Made by a program: the position numbers and the translations under genes
The notes under the pieces: generated by a model
Seen by the model: only the letters and a program-made list of their open reading frames with translations
Told to the model about the DNA's origin: nothing
Databases searched by the model: none
Shown here: in pieces, positions 8,179 through 17,882 of the stretch
How positions within the stretch are numbered: position 1 is the first letter of the stretch
Layout: each line of letters opens with the position of its first letter
NCBI GenBank assembly: GCA_028287305.1
Contig: JAQBPX010000002.1
Location: 1 to 64,000, forward strand
Length of the DNA: 64,000 nt
Direction: 5' to 3'
Source of the DNA: Gemmatimonadota bacterium
GTDB taxonomy: Bacteria; Gemmatimonadota; Gemmatimonadetes; Gemmatimonadales; Gemmatimonadaceae

Positions 8179-8355
8179 TCAGTCCCCGAGCTCCTGCATC
8201 AGTCGCCCCGCGAGCAACTTGATACCGGCCGGCGAGTCGTAGAAGCCGATCGCCAGGCGGCGGCGGATCTCGATCAGGCGATGGGGGGGCAGGTTGCCGT
8301 CGGACTGGTCGATTTGCATGGAGTTTTCGCTGGGCGCAGGGGAGGAGTCTGTCAT
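8179..8355 (-). CDS. Small FlgM-like protein (candidate anti-sigma-28)
   Basis: A 58-residue protein. The last 34 residues, beginning HRLIEIRRRLAIG and continuing FYDSPAGIKLLAGRLMQELG, resemble the C-terminal sigma-28-binding region of FlgM (pattern I..IR..I..G.Y......IA..L). The N-terminal 24 residues are polar and probably disordered, as in FlgM. It is shorter than usual FlgM (about 90-100 residues). Support comes from context: a strong sigma-28-type promoter lies just upstream (8366-8392) and a FliA/WhiG sigma gene lies 1.8 kb away. The predicted start of transcription is only a few bases before the ATG, so the message may be leaderless. The assignment is by eye and moderate. Confidence 0.5.
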   Translation of the reverse strand: MTDSSPAPSENSMQIDQSDGNLPPHRLIEIRRRLAIGFYDSPAGIKLLAGRLMQELGD

Positions 8356-8365
8356 ACACTCTCAG

Positions 8366-8392
8366 ATATCGTCACGACGCTTGAGAGCTTGA
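8366..8392 (-). promoter_or_regulatory. Sigma-28 (FliA/SigD)-type promoter for the FlgM-like gene
   Basis: On the minus strand the sequence is TCAA, a 15-nt spacer, then GACGATAT. The FliA/SigD consensus is TAAA or TCAA, N15, GCCGATAA/T. The match therefore has the exact spacing and one clear mismatch in the -10 octamer. It points at the FlgM-like gene at 8355, which is known autoregulatory logic for flgM. Confidence 0.55.
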
Positions 8393-8410
8393 CCGGCAGG
8401 AATTGCCGGA

Positions 8411-8438
8411 CGATTGTGCCAACTGGCACGATCGAAGC
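8411..8438 (+). promoter_or_regulatory. 24-bp palindrome overlapping a possible sigma-54 promoter
   Basis: CGATTGTGCCA and TGGCACGATCG form an inverted repeat with 10 of 11 pairs around a 2-nt centre (8411-8434). The right arm begins a -24-like TGGCACG at 8424, followed by N4 and AAGC, which keeps the -12 GC but not TT. A smaller repeat (CCGGCA/TGCCGG) lies just upstream. The site is in the space before the NtrC-type regulator and could be its operator, or an autoregulated promoter. The function is inference. Confidence 0.3.
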
Positions 8439-8554
8439 GTCGTAGCGGATAGAGTCGGGCTCGAAGGGGACTTTCATGAGCCGCTGCGGCTTTCTGTCCC
8501 CCATCCCGAGCCCCTCAGCTCCCCAGCCCCCGTCTCCTCGAGCCCCCGCAGTCC

Positions 8555-9931
<1,377 letters not shown>

Positions 9932-10173
9932 AGAAAAAAAGCGCTCATGCTCGCCGTTTCGGCCCTTCAGGTCTTTTCAGTGCACGGTATGACGACCGGC
10001 ATTTACTTCCGAACCCGGAAAAATCTGCCGGGTATACACGAAACATTTAGTGCGCAGTTTTCGTGTCAAGTTGTTGTTGATAAATGACTTACGGAGCAGT
10101 GCTCCAAGCGGTCCCGGGGTTGCCTTAGAAGAGTGCAGAGAAGAACGCACTCTCCCCTCCGCCGGACCCGCCA
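9932..10173. other. Intergenic space before the FliA-type sigma gene
   Basis: This 242-nt gap is AT-richer than its surroundings, with A-rich runs just after the response-regulator stop and a GATAAAT around 10078-10084. It probably holds the promoter of the sigma gene at 10174. I see no terminator hairpin and no sigma-28-type promoter with correct spacing. Confidence 0.4.
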
Positions 10174-10947
10174 ATGACTGCCAATCTCTGGGATGCCCTT
10201 GCTCGTGGCGATGAAGCCGCCCGTGACGAACTGCTCCAGTCCAACCTGAGCCTGGTGTATCACGTGGCGCGGCAGCTCTCGCGTCGCATGTCGGCCAGGG
10301 TGACCACGGACGAGCTCGTCAGCTTCGGGACCATCGGCCTCATTGGTGCCCTCGAGGCGTTCGACGCCGGGCGCGGGCTGGCATTCAGCACCTTCGCAGT
10401 CCCCCGGATCCGCGGGGCGATCCTCGACGAGCTTCGTCGCCAGGACCACGTGCCGCGCTCGATGCGCCGCAAGATGCGCCAGCTCTCCCAGGCGCGTGAG
10501 CGCTTCCAGTCCGCGAACGGGCGCGCGCCCTCCGACGTGGAGCTCGCGGAGGAGCTCGGCGTCGACGTCGCCACCATGTGGCAGTGGTCGGCCGACGTCG
10601 AGGGCGCCGTGCAGCTCTCGCTCGACCAGCCGGCAACCGCCGGCAGCGAGGATCGCCCGGAAGTGCGATTCGACCTGCTGCCGTCGCTCGACGAGCGCTC
10701 CGTGGAGGACGAGCTCACCCTCGAGCAGGAGAAGGTCTACCTGGAGGAGGCCATCCGCGCCCTCGGCAAGCAGGAGCGCATCGTGCTGTCGCTCTCCTTC
10801 TACGAAGGGCTCAAGCTGAAGGAGATCGGCGTCATCCTCGACCTCACGGAGTCGCGCGTCTCGCAGATCCGCACGCGTGCCCTGGCGCGCCTGCGCGAGC
10901 AGCTCGCCGGCCTGCGCGGCCCGGTCATCTCGAAGCTGGTCGCCTGA
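10174..10947 (+). CDS. FliA/WhiG-family sigma-28-type RNA polymerase sigma factor
   Basis: A 257-residue group-3 sigma-70 factor. Region 2 reads LVYHVARQLS, DELVSFGTIGLIGALEAFDA and FSTFAVPRIRGAILDELRR, followed by the FliA/WhiG hallmark DHVPRSMRRKMRQL. Region 3 is GRAPSDVELAEELGV. Region 4 is LGKQERIVLSLSFYEGLKLK, EIGVILDLTESRVSQI. In other bacteria this class drives flagellar and chemotaxis genes (FliA, SigD) or differentiation (WhiG). The nearby FlgM-like gene with a sigma-28-type promoter fits the same regulatory circuit. No flagellar structural genes lie in this window, so I leave the symbol blank. Confidence 0.92.
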   Translation: MTANLWDALARGDEAARDELLQSNLSLVYHVARQLSRRMSARVTTDELVSFGTIGLIGALEAFDAGRGLAFSTFAVPRIRGAILDELRRQDHVPRSMRRKMRQLSQARERFQSANGRAPSDVELAEELGVDVATMWQWSADVEGAVQLSLDQPATAGSEDRPEVRFDLLPSLDERSVEDELTLEQEKVYLEEAIRALGKQERIVLSLSFYEGLKLKEIGVILDLTESRVSQIRTRALARLREQLAGLRGPVISKLVA

Positions 10948-11042
10948 CGAGCTGACAGGCGGCATGGCCGCTTCCGGGGGGTGAAATCGCGCACTAGCTT
11001 CGCGATCTCCACCGATCCGTCTCCTTCCCCCCCGGCGACACC

Positions 11043-14000
11043 ATGCATCGCATCACGCGCCTCGCGCTGTCCCTCGCGCTCGCTGCCCCCACGATCCTCC
11101 CGGCGCAGAATGCGCCGAAGCCCACGCCCGGCTCCGAAGCACCAGGCGTGCGTGAGCCGGTGAACTTCGACACGCTGCGCGTCGGCGGCATGCGCTGGCG
11201 CAGCATCGGCCCCTTCCGCGGCGGCCGCGCGGTCGCGGTGGCCGGCGTGCCAAGCCAGCCGCTCACGTACTACATGGGCTCGACCGGCGGTGGCGTGTGG
11301 CGCACCGATGACGGCGGCAGCAACTGGCGCAACATCAGCGACGCACAGTTCCGCGTGGGCAGCATCGGCGCCATCGCGGTGGCCGACGACGACCCCAACG
11401 TGGTGTACGTGGGCACGGGCGAGTTCGCGGTGCGCGGCCAGTCGTCGTCGTACGGCGACGGCATGTGGAAGTCCACCGACGCCGGCCGCACGTGGGCGCG
11501 CATCGGCCTCGAGCGCACGCAGCAGATCGCGAAGGTGATCGTCCACCCGAAGAACAACGACATCGTGTGGGTCGCGGCGATGGGGACGCGCTGGCAGCCC
11601 GGCGCCGACCGCGGCATCTACCGCACCAACGATGGCGGCAAGTCCTGGAAGCTGCTGCTGCACCCGAGCGATTCCGCGCAGGCCGTGGACCTCTCCATCG
11701 ATCCCACCAACCCGCGCGTGCTCTACGCCGCGTTCTGGCATCACCAGCGCACGCCGTGGCAGGTGCGGAGCGGTGGCACCACCGGCGGCATCTGGAAGAG
11801 CACCGACGGTGGCGACACCTGGAACAAGCTCGGCGGCGGGATTCCAAACCTGGTCGGCAAGATCGGCGTCGCGGTGTCGCCGGCGAACCCGGATCGCGTG
11901 TACGCCGTGGTCGAGGCGGACAGCGGCGGCGTGTTCCGTTCCGATGACGCCGGCAAGACCTTCCGTCGCGTGAACGAGGACCGCCTGCTGCGCGCGCGCG
12001 CCTGGTACTACACGAACATCATCGCCGACCCGAACAACGCCGACGTCGTCTACGTCCTCAACGCCCCGATCACGAAGTCCATCGACGGCGGCCGCACCTT
12101 CGCCCCGCTGCGCGCGCTGCACGGCGACAATCACGCGCTCTGGATCAGCCCGCGCGACTCGAAGGTGATGATCAACGGCAACGATGGCGGCGCGAGCATC
12201 ACCTTCAACGGCGGAACGACCTGGTCCACGCAGGACAACCAGCCCACTGCGCAGATCTATCGCGTGAACACCGACGCGATGTTCCCGTACACCGTGTACG
12301 GCGCGCAGCAGGACAACTCGACGCTCGCCATCGCGAGCCGCTCGCCCAACGGCGCGATCGACCGCACCGACTGGTTCACGCTCGGCGGATGCGAGAGCGC
12401 GCACATCGCCTTCGATCCCGCGCACCCGCGCTACCTCTACGCGGGCTGCTACCAGGGGATGATCGACGAGTACGACCGCGACACGAAGACCACGCGCAGC
12501 ATCATGCCGTGGTTCGGGCTCGGGCTCGCGCAGCCGTCCAACGAACTGAAGTATCGATTCAACTGGAGCGCGCCGATCGCGACGAGTCCGCACGATCGCA
12601 ACGTCATCTACCATGGTGGCAACGTGCTGTTCCGCACGAGCGACCGCGGGCAGAGCTGGACGCAGATCTCCCCCGACCTCACGCGCAACGACAAGGCGAC
12701 GCAGGGCTGGGGCGGCACGCCGATCACCAACGAGAGCGCCGGGGGCGAGGTCTACGGCACCATCTACTACGTCGCCGAGTCGCCGCTCGAGGCGGGGACG
12801 ATCTGGACGGGGAGCGACGACGGCCTCGTCAACATCACGCGTGACGGCGGCAAGACGTGGACGAACGTCACGCCGAAGGGGATGGCGATCGGGCAGGTGA
12901 ACGCGATCGAGCTCTCGCCGCACGACAAGGGCACCGCGTGGTTCACGCTGTTCCGCGCGAAGTGGGCCGACAATGCGCCGTACATCTACAAGACGACGGA
13001 CTACGGCCGCACCTGGTCGCGCGCCGACGCCGGGATTCGCGGCGATGAAGTGGTGCGCGTGGTGCGCGAGGATCCCATGCGTCGCGGGATGCTGTTCGCC
13101 GGTACGGAGAGCGGTGCATATCTCTCGACCGACGGGGGCTCGAGCTGGAAGCGCTTCCAGCGCAACCTCCCACCGGTGCCTGTCACCGACCTGCAGTTCC
13201 GGAACGGCGACCTGGTCGCGAGCACCGAGGGTCGCGCCTTCTGGATCCTGGACGACGTGTCCCCGCTCGAGCAGCAGGCGGACACCGTGAACGCCGCGGC
13301 GTTCCTCTATCGCCCGCGCGACGTGGTGCGCACGTCGTTCGGCTCCTTCAATGCGCCAGGCGTGGGACAGAACCCGCCCGACGGCGCCATCATCAACCTC
13401 TGGCTGGCCGACGCACCGGATTCCACCGGCGTGAAGGTCGAGATCCTCGGCGCTGACGGCGGCGTGGTCCGCACGCTGTCCAGCAAGCGCGTGCCCGGCG
13501 CCATCGACCAGCCGCTGACAGTCATGAAGGGGCTCAACCGCTTCACGTGGGACCTGCGATCGGAGAGCATCGCGCGGTTGCAGGGGCTGTTCAGCTTCGG
13601 CAACCCCGAGGGCTATCGCGTGAACCCGGGGAGCTACACGGTGCGGGTGAGCGCGGCGGGCAAGTCGCTCACGCAGCCGCTGCGCGTGCTGCCGGACCCG
13701 CGCATCCAGGTATCGGAGGCGGACCAGCGCGCGCGGCAGCAACTCGTCGCCGCCGTGCAGGCGCGGCTGAACGAGATCTACAAGAGCACCACGCAGCTGC
13801 GCGCGGCCCGCACGCAGTCACGCAGCCTGGCCGACCGCGCCGCCGGGGTGCCGAACTCCGACAGCCTGCGCGCGCTGGCGAAGAGCGTCGCCGCTCGCGC
13901 CGACACGCTGGAGGAGCGCCTGGTGCAGCCGAGGACCACGAACGGGCAGGACATCCTCAACTATCGCCTCTCGTTCACCGAGCAGCTGTTCTTCCTCGCG

Positions 14001-14207
14001 AACGCCATCGACGGCTCGGAGACCGCGCCCACGCAATCCATGCGCGAGCGGGCCGATGCGCTCGAGGGCGAGTGGGGGCAGTACAAGCTGCAGGTGGACC
14101 AGGTGGTGGTCCGCGACGTGGCGCGGCTGAATGAGATGGCAGCCAAGATCGGGGTGCCGGCGGTGGCAGTGCCGGGGCCCGCTCCCGCAGCGAGGCCGAT
14201 TCCCTGA
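11043..14207 (+). CDS. Secreted Asp-box beta-propeller protein (sortilin/VPS10-like), paralogue 1
   Basis: A 1054-residue exported protein with signal peptide MHRITRLALSLALAAPTILP. The body holds about ten Asp-box repeats (S/T-x-D-x-G-x-x-W/F), for example RTDDGGSNW, KSTDAGRTW, RTNDGGKSW, KSTDGGDTW, RTSDRGQSW, ITRDGGKTW and KTTDYGRTW. This fits two stacked propellers of the sortilin/VPS10 and glycosidase-like class. An Ig-like section follows near residue 780 and a helical segment near 900-1000. Automatic labels such as 'glycosyl hydrolase' are common for this family, but no catalytic residues can be assigned. It is one of four paralogues in the window and converges on paralogue 2 across a shared terminator. 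Confidence 0.85.
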   Translation: MHRITRLALSLALAAPTILPAQNAPKPTPGSEAPGVREPVNFDTLRVGGMRWRSIGPFRGGRAVAVAGVPSQPLTYYMGSTGGGVWRTDDGGSNWRNISDAQFRVGSIGAIAVADDDPNVVYVGTGEFAVRGQSSSYGDGMWKSTDAGRTWARIGLERTQQIAKVIVHPKNNDIVWVAAMGTRWQPGADRGIYRTNDGGKSWKLLLHPSDSAQAVDLSIDPTNPRVLYAAFWHHQRTPWQVRSGGTTGGIWKSTDGGDTWNKLGGGIPNLVGKIGVAVSPANPDRVYAVVEADSGGVFRSDDAGKTFRRVNEDRLLRARAWYYTNIIADPNNADVVYVLNAPITKSIDGGRTFAPLRALHGDNHALWISPRDSKVMINGNDGGASITFNGGTTWSTQDNQPTAQIYRVNTDAMFPYTVYGAQQDNSTLAIASRSPNGAIDRTDWFTLGGCESAHIAFDPAHPRYLYAGCYQGMIDEYDRDTKTTRSIMPWFGLGLAQPSNELKYRFNWSAPIATSPHDRNVIYHGGNVLFRTSDRGQSWTQISPDLTRNDKATQGWGGTPITNESAGGEVYGTIYYVAESPLEAGTIWTGSDDGLVNITRDGGKTWTNVTPKGMAIGQVNAIELSPHDKGTAWFTLFRAKWADNAPYIYKTTDYGRTWSRADAGIRGDEVVRVVREDPMRRGMLFAGTESGAYLSTDGGSSWKRFQRNLPPVPVTDLQFRNGDLVASTEGRAFWILDDVSPLEQQADTVNAAAFLYRPRDVVRTSFGSFNAPGVGQNPPDGAIINLWLADAPDSTGVKVEILGADGGVVRTLSSKRVPGAIDQPLTVMKGLNRFTWDLRSESIARLQGLFSFGNPEGYRVNPGSYTVRVSAAGKSLTQPLRVLPDPRIQVSEADQRARQQLVAAVQARLNEIYKSTTQLRAARTQSRSLADRAAGVPNSDSLRALAKSVAARADTLEERLVQPRTTNGQDILNYRLSFTEQLFFLANAIDGSETAPTQSMRERADALEGEWGQYKLQVDQVVVRDVARLNEMAAKIGVPAVAVPGPAPAARPIP

Positions 14208-14320
14208 ACGAGGAGCTGGGGAGCTGAGGAGCTGAGGGGCTGAGGAGAGCACAGACAAGGAAGGGCGGCCGCGAACTGCGCGGCCGCCCTTCTGTTTTTC
14301 CCCAGCCCCTCAGCCCCCGA
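14208..14320. repeat. Nested palindrome with bidirectional terminator (family 3, copy 1)
   Basis: Between two convergent genes lies an intrinsic terminator: 12-bp arms AAGGGCGGCCGC and GCGGCCGCCCTT (14261-14291), a 7-nt loop, then CTGTTTTT on the plus strand. It is flanked by purine-rich AGCTGAGGAGCTGAGGGGCT repeats on the left and the complementary CCCCAGCCCCTCAGCCCC on the right, giving an outer inverted repeat around the terminator. A very similar arrangement occurs at 57985-58105. Confidence 0.8.
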
Positions 14321-17083
14321 CTACCTCACTCTCCCGACTTTGTCCCCCGGCCACTCCTTCACCGTGATCATCTGCACGTACTTCTTGCCGTTCACGGTGG
14401 TGGTCAGCCTGTAGGTGCCGGCTTCCACTCGCAGCAGTGACTGCGGGTCGGTGGGATCACCCTTCGTGCGCGGGCGCGGGCGATCGCGGTTCAGGTCCCA
14501 CTGCACGCTCTGCATCCCGGAGTAGCCCGGGCCGCTCAGCCGTCGCACGGTGTCGCCCTGCGCGGTGGTGACCAGCATGTCCACCGGGCCGTTGAGCGCA
14601 TCCTTCAGCCAGTAGCGGATGGTGGCGCCGCGCGGCGGGTTGCGCACCACGAAGGGCTGCGTGCCGAAGGCGGGATACGTGTTCGCCTGGCGATACTGCA
14701 GCGCCTCGCCCACCGCGAACAGGTGGAACTTCTCCGTGAGCAGCGAGTCGCTCATGTCCTCGAGCGCCGCCACGTTGAGCGTCCAGATGCCGCGGCCATG
14801 CGTGCCGATCACCAGCTCACGCTGTGCGAAGCTCATCGCGAACTTCTCGATCGGCACCGGCGGCAGTCCCCGCCCGAACTTGCGCCAGTTGCTGCCCGCG
14901 TCGAGCGAGACGTACATGCCGCGCGACGTGCCCGCGAACAGGATGCGCGCATTCTTCGGCGACTCGAAGATCGTGAGCGAGCCGCCGTCCGCCGGCAGCC
15001 CCGCCACGATCTCCGTCCACGTCTTGCCGTAGTCCGTGGTCCGGAAGAAGTGCGGGCGATAGTCGTCCCGATGGTGGCAATCATACGCCAGGTACGCCGT
15101 GCCCTCGGCGTGATAGCTCGCCGCGATCGTCGCGGCGAAGCAGCGCGTGGGCGCGGTCTTCGGGAAGTTCCCCGTGAGGTTCGACCACGTCTTCCCATAG
15201 TCGCGCGTGAGCCAGATCAGCCCGTCGTCGGAACCCGTCCAGATCACGTCCCTCGACTTCGGCGACTCGGCGATCGAGTAGATCGCGTGATAGGAAGTGT
15301 TCGTGTTCTCCGGCTCCGGGTGCAACCGGTCGGCGCGCGTCATGTCGGGACCCGCGAACTCCCAGTCGTCACCCTTCCGCAGCAGGCGGATGAGGCGGTT
15401 GGCGCCCACGTACACCACCGTGGAGTCGTACTGCGACTGGACGATCGGCGTCGTCCACCCATACGTGAGGTCGTACCCGCTCTCGGCGCCCGCGTCGAGG
15501 ATCGCCGGCGCGATCGGCGTCCGCTCCCACGTCCTGAGGTTCAGCCTCGACATGTTCCCGAACTGCGACTCGGAGTAGACGGTGGTCGGGTCGTTGAAGG
15601 GCACCTGCACCCACATGCCGTCGCCGCCATTCACCGAGTACCAGTCGGCGTCGGTCACGCCGGTTCCGTCACGCGTCTGGCTCGGCCCGCACCACACGCC
15701 GTTGTCCTGCAGCCCCGCGCAGATGGTGTAGGGTGACTGCGCGCTGTCCACCGCCACCACGTACGCCTGGCCGATGGGGATCTGCATGTGCTCCCACGCC
15801 TTGCCACGATCGTTCGTGATGTACACCCCGCCGTCGTTGCCGAGGATCATGTGCTCGGGATCCGCCGGATCGATCCAGAGCGCGTGATGGTCCACGTGCA
15901 CGTTGGTGAGCGTCTCGGGCTCGAAGGTGCGGCCGCCATCCTTCGACCCGAACAGGAACGTGGTCGTGAGGAACACCCGCTCCGGGTTCGTCGGGTCGAT
16001 CCACGCGTCGTCGTAGTAGTAATGCGGGTTCGCCGCCACGTCATTCACGTGCGTCCAGGTGACGCCCGCGTCATTCGAGCGGAAGATGCCGCCGTACTGC
16101 CCGTTGATCGTTCCCTGGATCCCCTTGTCCACGGCGATCATCGCGTAGAGGATGTTGGGGTTCTTCTCCGACACCGAGATCCCGACGCGCCCGATCTGCT
16201 CGTGCGGCAGCCCGTTGTTGAGCTTCGCATCGCTCAGCTTCGTCCACGTCTTGCCGCCATCGGCCGACTTCCAGATCGCGCTGCCCGCGCCCACGCCCTG
16301 CATGTGCGAGCCGCCCCAGCGCAGGCGATGCCAGCTCGCCGCGTAGAGCACTTCCGGGTTCGACGGATCCATCTCGAGGTCCACGAAGCCACTCGTGTCG
16401 TTGACGAAGAGCACCTTGCTCCAGGTCTTGCCGCCGTCGATGGTCTTGAAGATTCCGCGGTCCGGCCCCGTGCCCCAGAGGTGCCCGAGCGCCGCAACGT
16501 AGACGATGTTCGGGTCGGTCGGGTGGATGATCACACGACCGATCTCGCGCGTTTCCGACAGCCCCATGCTGGTCCAGGTGCGCCCCCCGTTCGTGGACTT
16601 GAACACCCCGTTGCCCCACGACTGCGATCGCAGCGAGTTCTTCTCGCCGGTTCCCACCCAGACGATGTTCGTGTCGGAAGGCGCCACGGCCAGGTCACCG
16701 GTCGTCGTCGCCATCGCGCTGTCGCTGATCGCGCGCCAGGTGATGCCCCCGTTCGAGGTCTTCCAGACGCCGCCGCCCGCCGTCCCCACGTAGATCGTCT
16801 TGCGGTACGGCCGGGGAACCGCGAGCGACGTGACGCGACCGCTGTACGCGGCCGGGCCCAGGTTCCGCGGGGCGAAGGTGCCAAGGAAGCGCGTCAGCGG
16901 GTCCTGGGCAGCGGCTGCGGCCACCGCGGCCTTGAGGCTGTCGGCCTTGGCCTGCACGGTGTCACGCCGCACAGGCGTCTTGAGGAGGCTGTCGCCCTTG
17001 TTGTCCTGGGCGGATGCGGGGGCGGCGACCGACGCGGCCAGCGCGGCGGCGAACCCGAAGATGGCGAGGCGGGAGAAGCGCAT
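14321..17083 (-). CDS. Secreted Asp-box beta-propeller protein (sortilin/VPS10-like), paralogue 2
   Basis: A 920-residue exported protein. The frame is open to 17206, but the ATG at 17083 starts a signal peptide (MRFSRLAIFGFAAALAASVA), so this start is used; no Shine-Dalgarno precedes it. Asp-boxes include KTSNGGITW, KSTNGGRTW, KTIDGGKTW, KSADGGKTW, RSNDAGVTW, LTRDYGKTW and RTTDYGKTW. The C-terminal part has an Ig-like segment ending in a short strand pair (YRLTTTVNGKKYVQMITVKE). It differs from paralogue 1 in lacking the long C-terminal helical part. Probably a surface or periplasmic binding or scaffolding protein, or a peptidase partner; the function is not established. Confidence 0.85.
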   Translation of the reverse strand: MRFSRLAIFGFAAALAASVAAPASAQDNKGDSLLKTPVRRDTVQAKADSLKAAVAAAAAQDPLTRFLGTFAPRNLGPAAYSGRVTSLAVPRPYRKTIYVGTAGGGVWKTSNGGITWRAISDSAMATTTGDLAVAPSDTNIVWVGTGEKNSLRSQSWGNGVFKSTNGGRTWTSMGLSETREIGRVIIHPTDPNIVYVAALGHLWGTGPDRGIFKTIDGGKTWSKVLFVNDTSGFVDLEMDPSNPEVLYAASWHRLRWGGSHMQGVGAGSAIWKSADGGKTWTKLSDAKLNNGLPHEQIGRVGISVSEKNPNILYAMIAVDKGIQGTINGQYGGIFRSNDAGVTWTHVNDVAANPHYYYDDAWIDPTNPERVFLTTTFLFGSKDGGRTFEPETLTNVHVDHHALWIDPADPEHMILGNDGGVYITNDRGKAWEHMQIPIGQAYVVAVDSAQSPYTICAGLQDNGVWCGPSQTRDGTGVTDADWYSVNGGDGMWVQVPFNDPTTVYSESQFGNMSRLNLRTWERTPIAPAILDAGAESGYDLTYGWTTPIVQSQYDSTVVYVGANRLIRLLRKGDDWEFAGPDMTRADRLHPEPENTNTSYHAIYSIAESPKSRDVIWTGSDDGLIWLTRDYGKTWSNLTGNFPKTAPTRCFAATIAASYHAEGTAYLAYDCHHRDDYRPHFFRTTDYGKTWTEIVAGLPADGGSLTIFESPKNARILFAGTSRGMYVSLDAGSNWRKFGRGLPPVPIEKFAMSFAQRELVIGTHGRGIWTLNVAALEDMSDSLLTEKFHLFAVGEALQYRQANTYPAFGTQPFVVRNPPRGATIRYWLKDALNGPVDMLVTTAQGDTVRRLSGPGYSGMQSVQWDLNRDRPRPRTKGDPTDPQSLLRVEAGTYRLTTTVNGKKYVQMITVKEWPGDKVGRVR

Positions 17084-17219
17084 GCGGAAGTGGATGGGAT
17101 GAAAGTGACCTATAGGATACGACGGGTACGTGAACTCGGCACCCCCGGGGTGCCCAAGGGGGTATCGCCGGGCCGCAAAGCTCGGCAACTTGAATGACAG
17201 CCTCACGCCTACCTGACGG

Positions 17220-17861
17220 ATGGATCCCTACAGCTTCAGCTTTGCGCTCGGTGCGGTCGGACTGGTGTCGATGGCTGCACTCGGCTTGGGCCATTCCGCG
17301 CACTCGGGCGCCGGTCACGCGGGCCACGGTGGCGTCGCCGGCCATGGCGGCCACGCCGGGCACGCTGGCCATGCGGGTCACGCCGGCCACGCCCACGCGC
17401 AGCACGGACACCCGCAACAGTCCCACGCGCAGCACGGCATCCGCTGGATGGACTTCGTGTCGCCGCGCGTGCTCTTCAGCCTGGCGCTCGGCTTCGGACT
17501 TGGCGGCACGATCGCCGGCGGGATGCCGTGGATCTTTCGCCTCCCGATAGGCATTGCCAGCGCACTGGTGCTCGAGCTTGCGCTCGTACGCCCACTCTGG
17601 AACGGCATGCTCATGTTCGCGTCGAAGCCGGCGATGACGCTGGAGTCCGCGATCACCGACTGGGCGACCGTCGTCACGCCCTTCAACGCGCAGGGTGACG
17701 GCGTGGTGTCCATCAAGCTGGATGGACAGATCCTCCAGCTGCTCGCCTGCCTGCCGGAGGGAGAACGGGACGGTCCCCGCCTCCGTGCCGGGGAGCAGGT
17801 TCGGGTCGAGTCGGTCGACCCGGTACGGAATCGCTGCACGGTGACGCGTCGCGCCACCTGA
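17220..17861 (+). CDS. NfeD-like membrane protein with a His-rich repeat linker
   Basis: A 213-residue inner-membrane protein. It has an N-terminal hydrophobic segment (residues 5-24), then a His/Gly/Ala-rich stretch of about 45 residues built on a GHA unit (HAGHAGHAGHAGHAHAQHGH). Two closely spaced membrane helices follow around residues 80-125, then a C-terminal soluble domain with an OB-fold-like pattern (GDGVVSIKLDGQ ... LRAGEQVRVESVDPV). Partnership with the flotillin gene 21 nt downstream supports the NfeD-like reading. The His-rich linker is unusual for the family and could bind metal. Frame and start are clear; the domain name is moderate. Confidence 0.7.
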   Translation: MDPYSFSFALGAVGLVSMAALGLGHSAHSGAGHAGHGGVAGHGGHAGHAGHAGHAGHAHAQHGHPQQSHAQHGIRWMDFVSPRVLFSLALGFGLGGTIAGGMPWIFRLPIGIASALVLELALVRPLWNGMLMFASKPAMTLESAITDWATVVTPFNAQGDGVVSIKLDGQILQLLACLPEGERDGPRLRAGEQVRVESVDPVRNRCTVTRRAT

Positions 17862-17882
17862 TTCACCCACCAGGAGCTTTCC

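Noticed and set aside
9932-10173. Sigma-28-type promoter before the FliA-type sigma gene
   Set aside because: TCAA and GATAAAT are present near 10065-10085 but only about 8-10 nt apart, not the 15 nt required.
10800-13742. 980-codon open frame on the minus strand opposite Asp-box paralogue 1
   Set aside because: It mirrors the codon pattern of the plus-strand gene in high-GC DNA, is rich in Arg/His/Val/Ala without any motif, and runs through two real genes. It is a shadow.
14221-14320. CRISPR-like array from the repeated AGCTGAGG/CCCCAGCCCC units
   Set aside because: Units are short, contiguous and purine-biased with no spacers, and they form inverted arms around a terminator.
15788-17197. 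469-codon plus-strand open frame opposite Asp-box paralogue 2
   Set aside because: Arg/Val/His-rich shadow of the minus-strand gene, without motifs.
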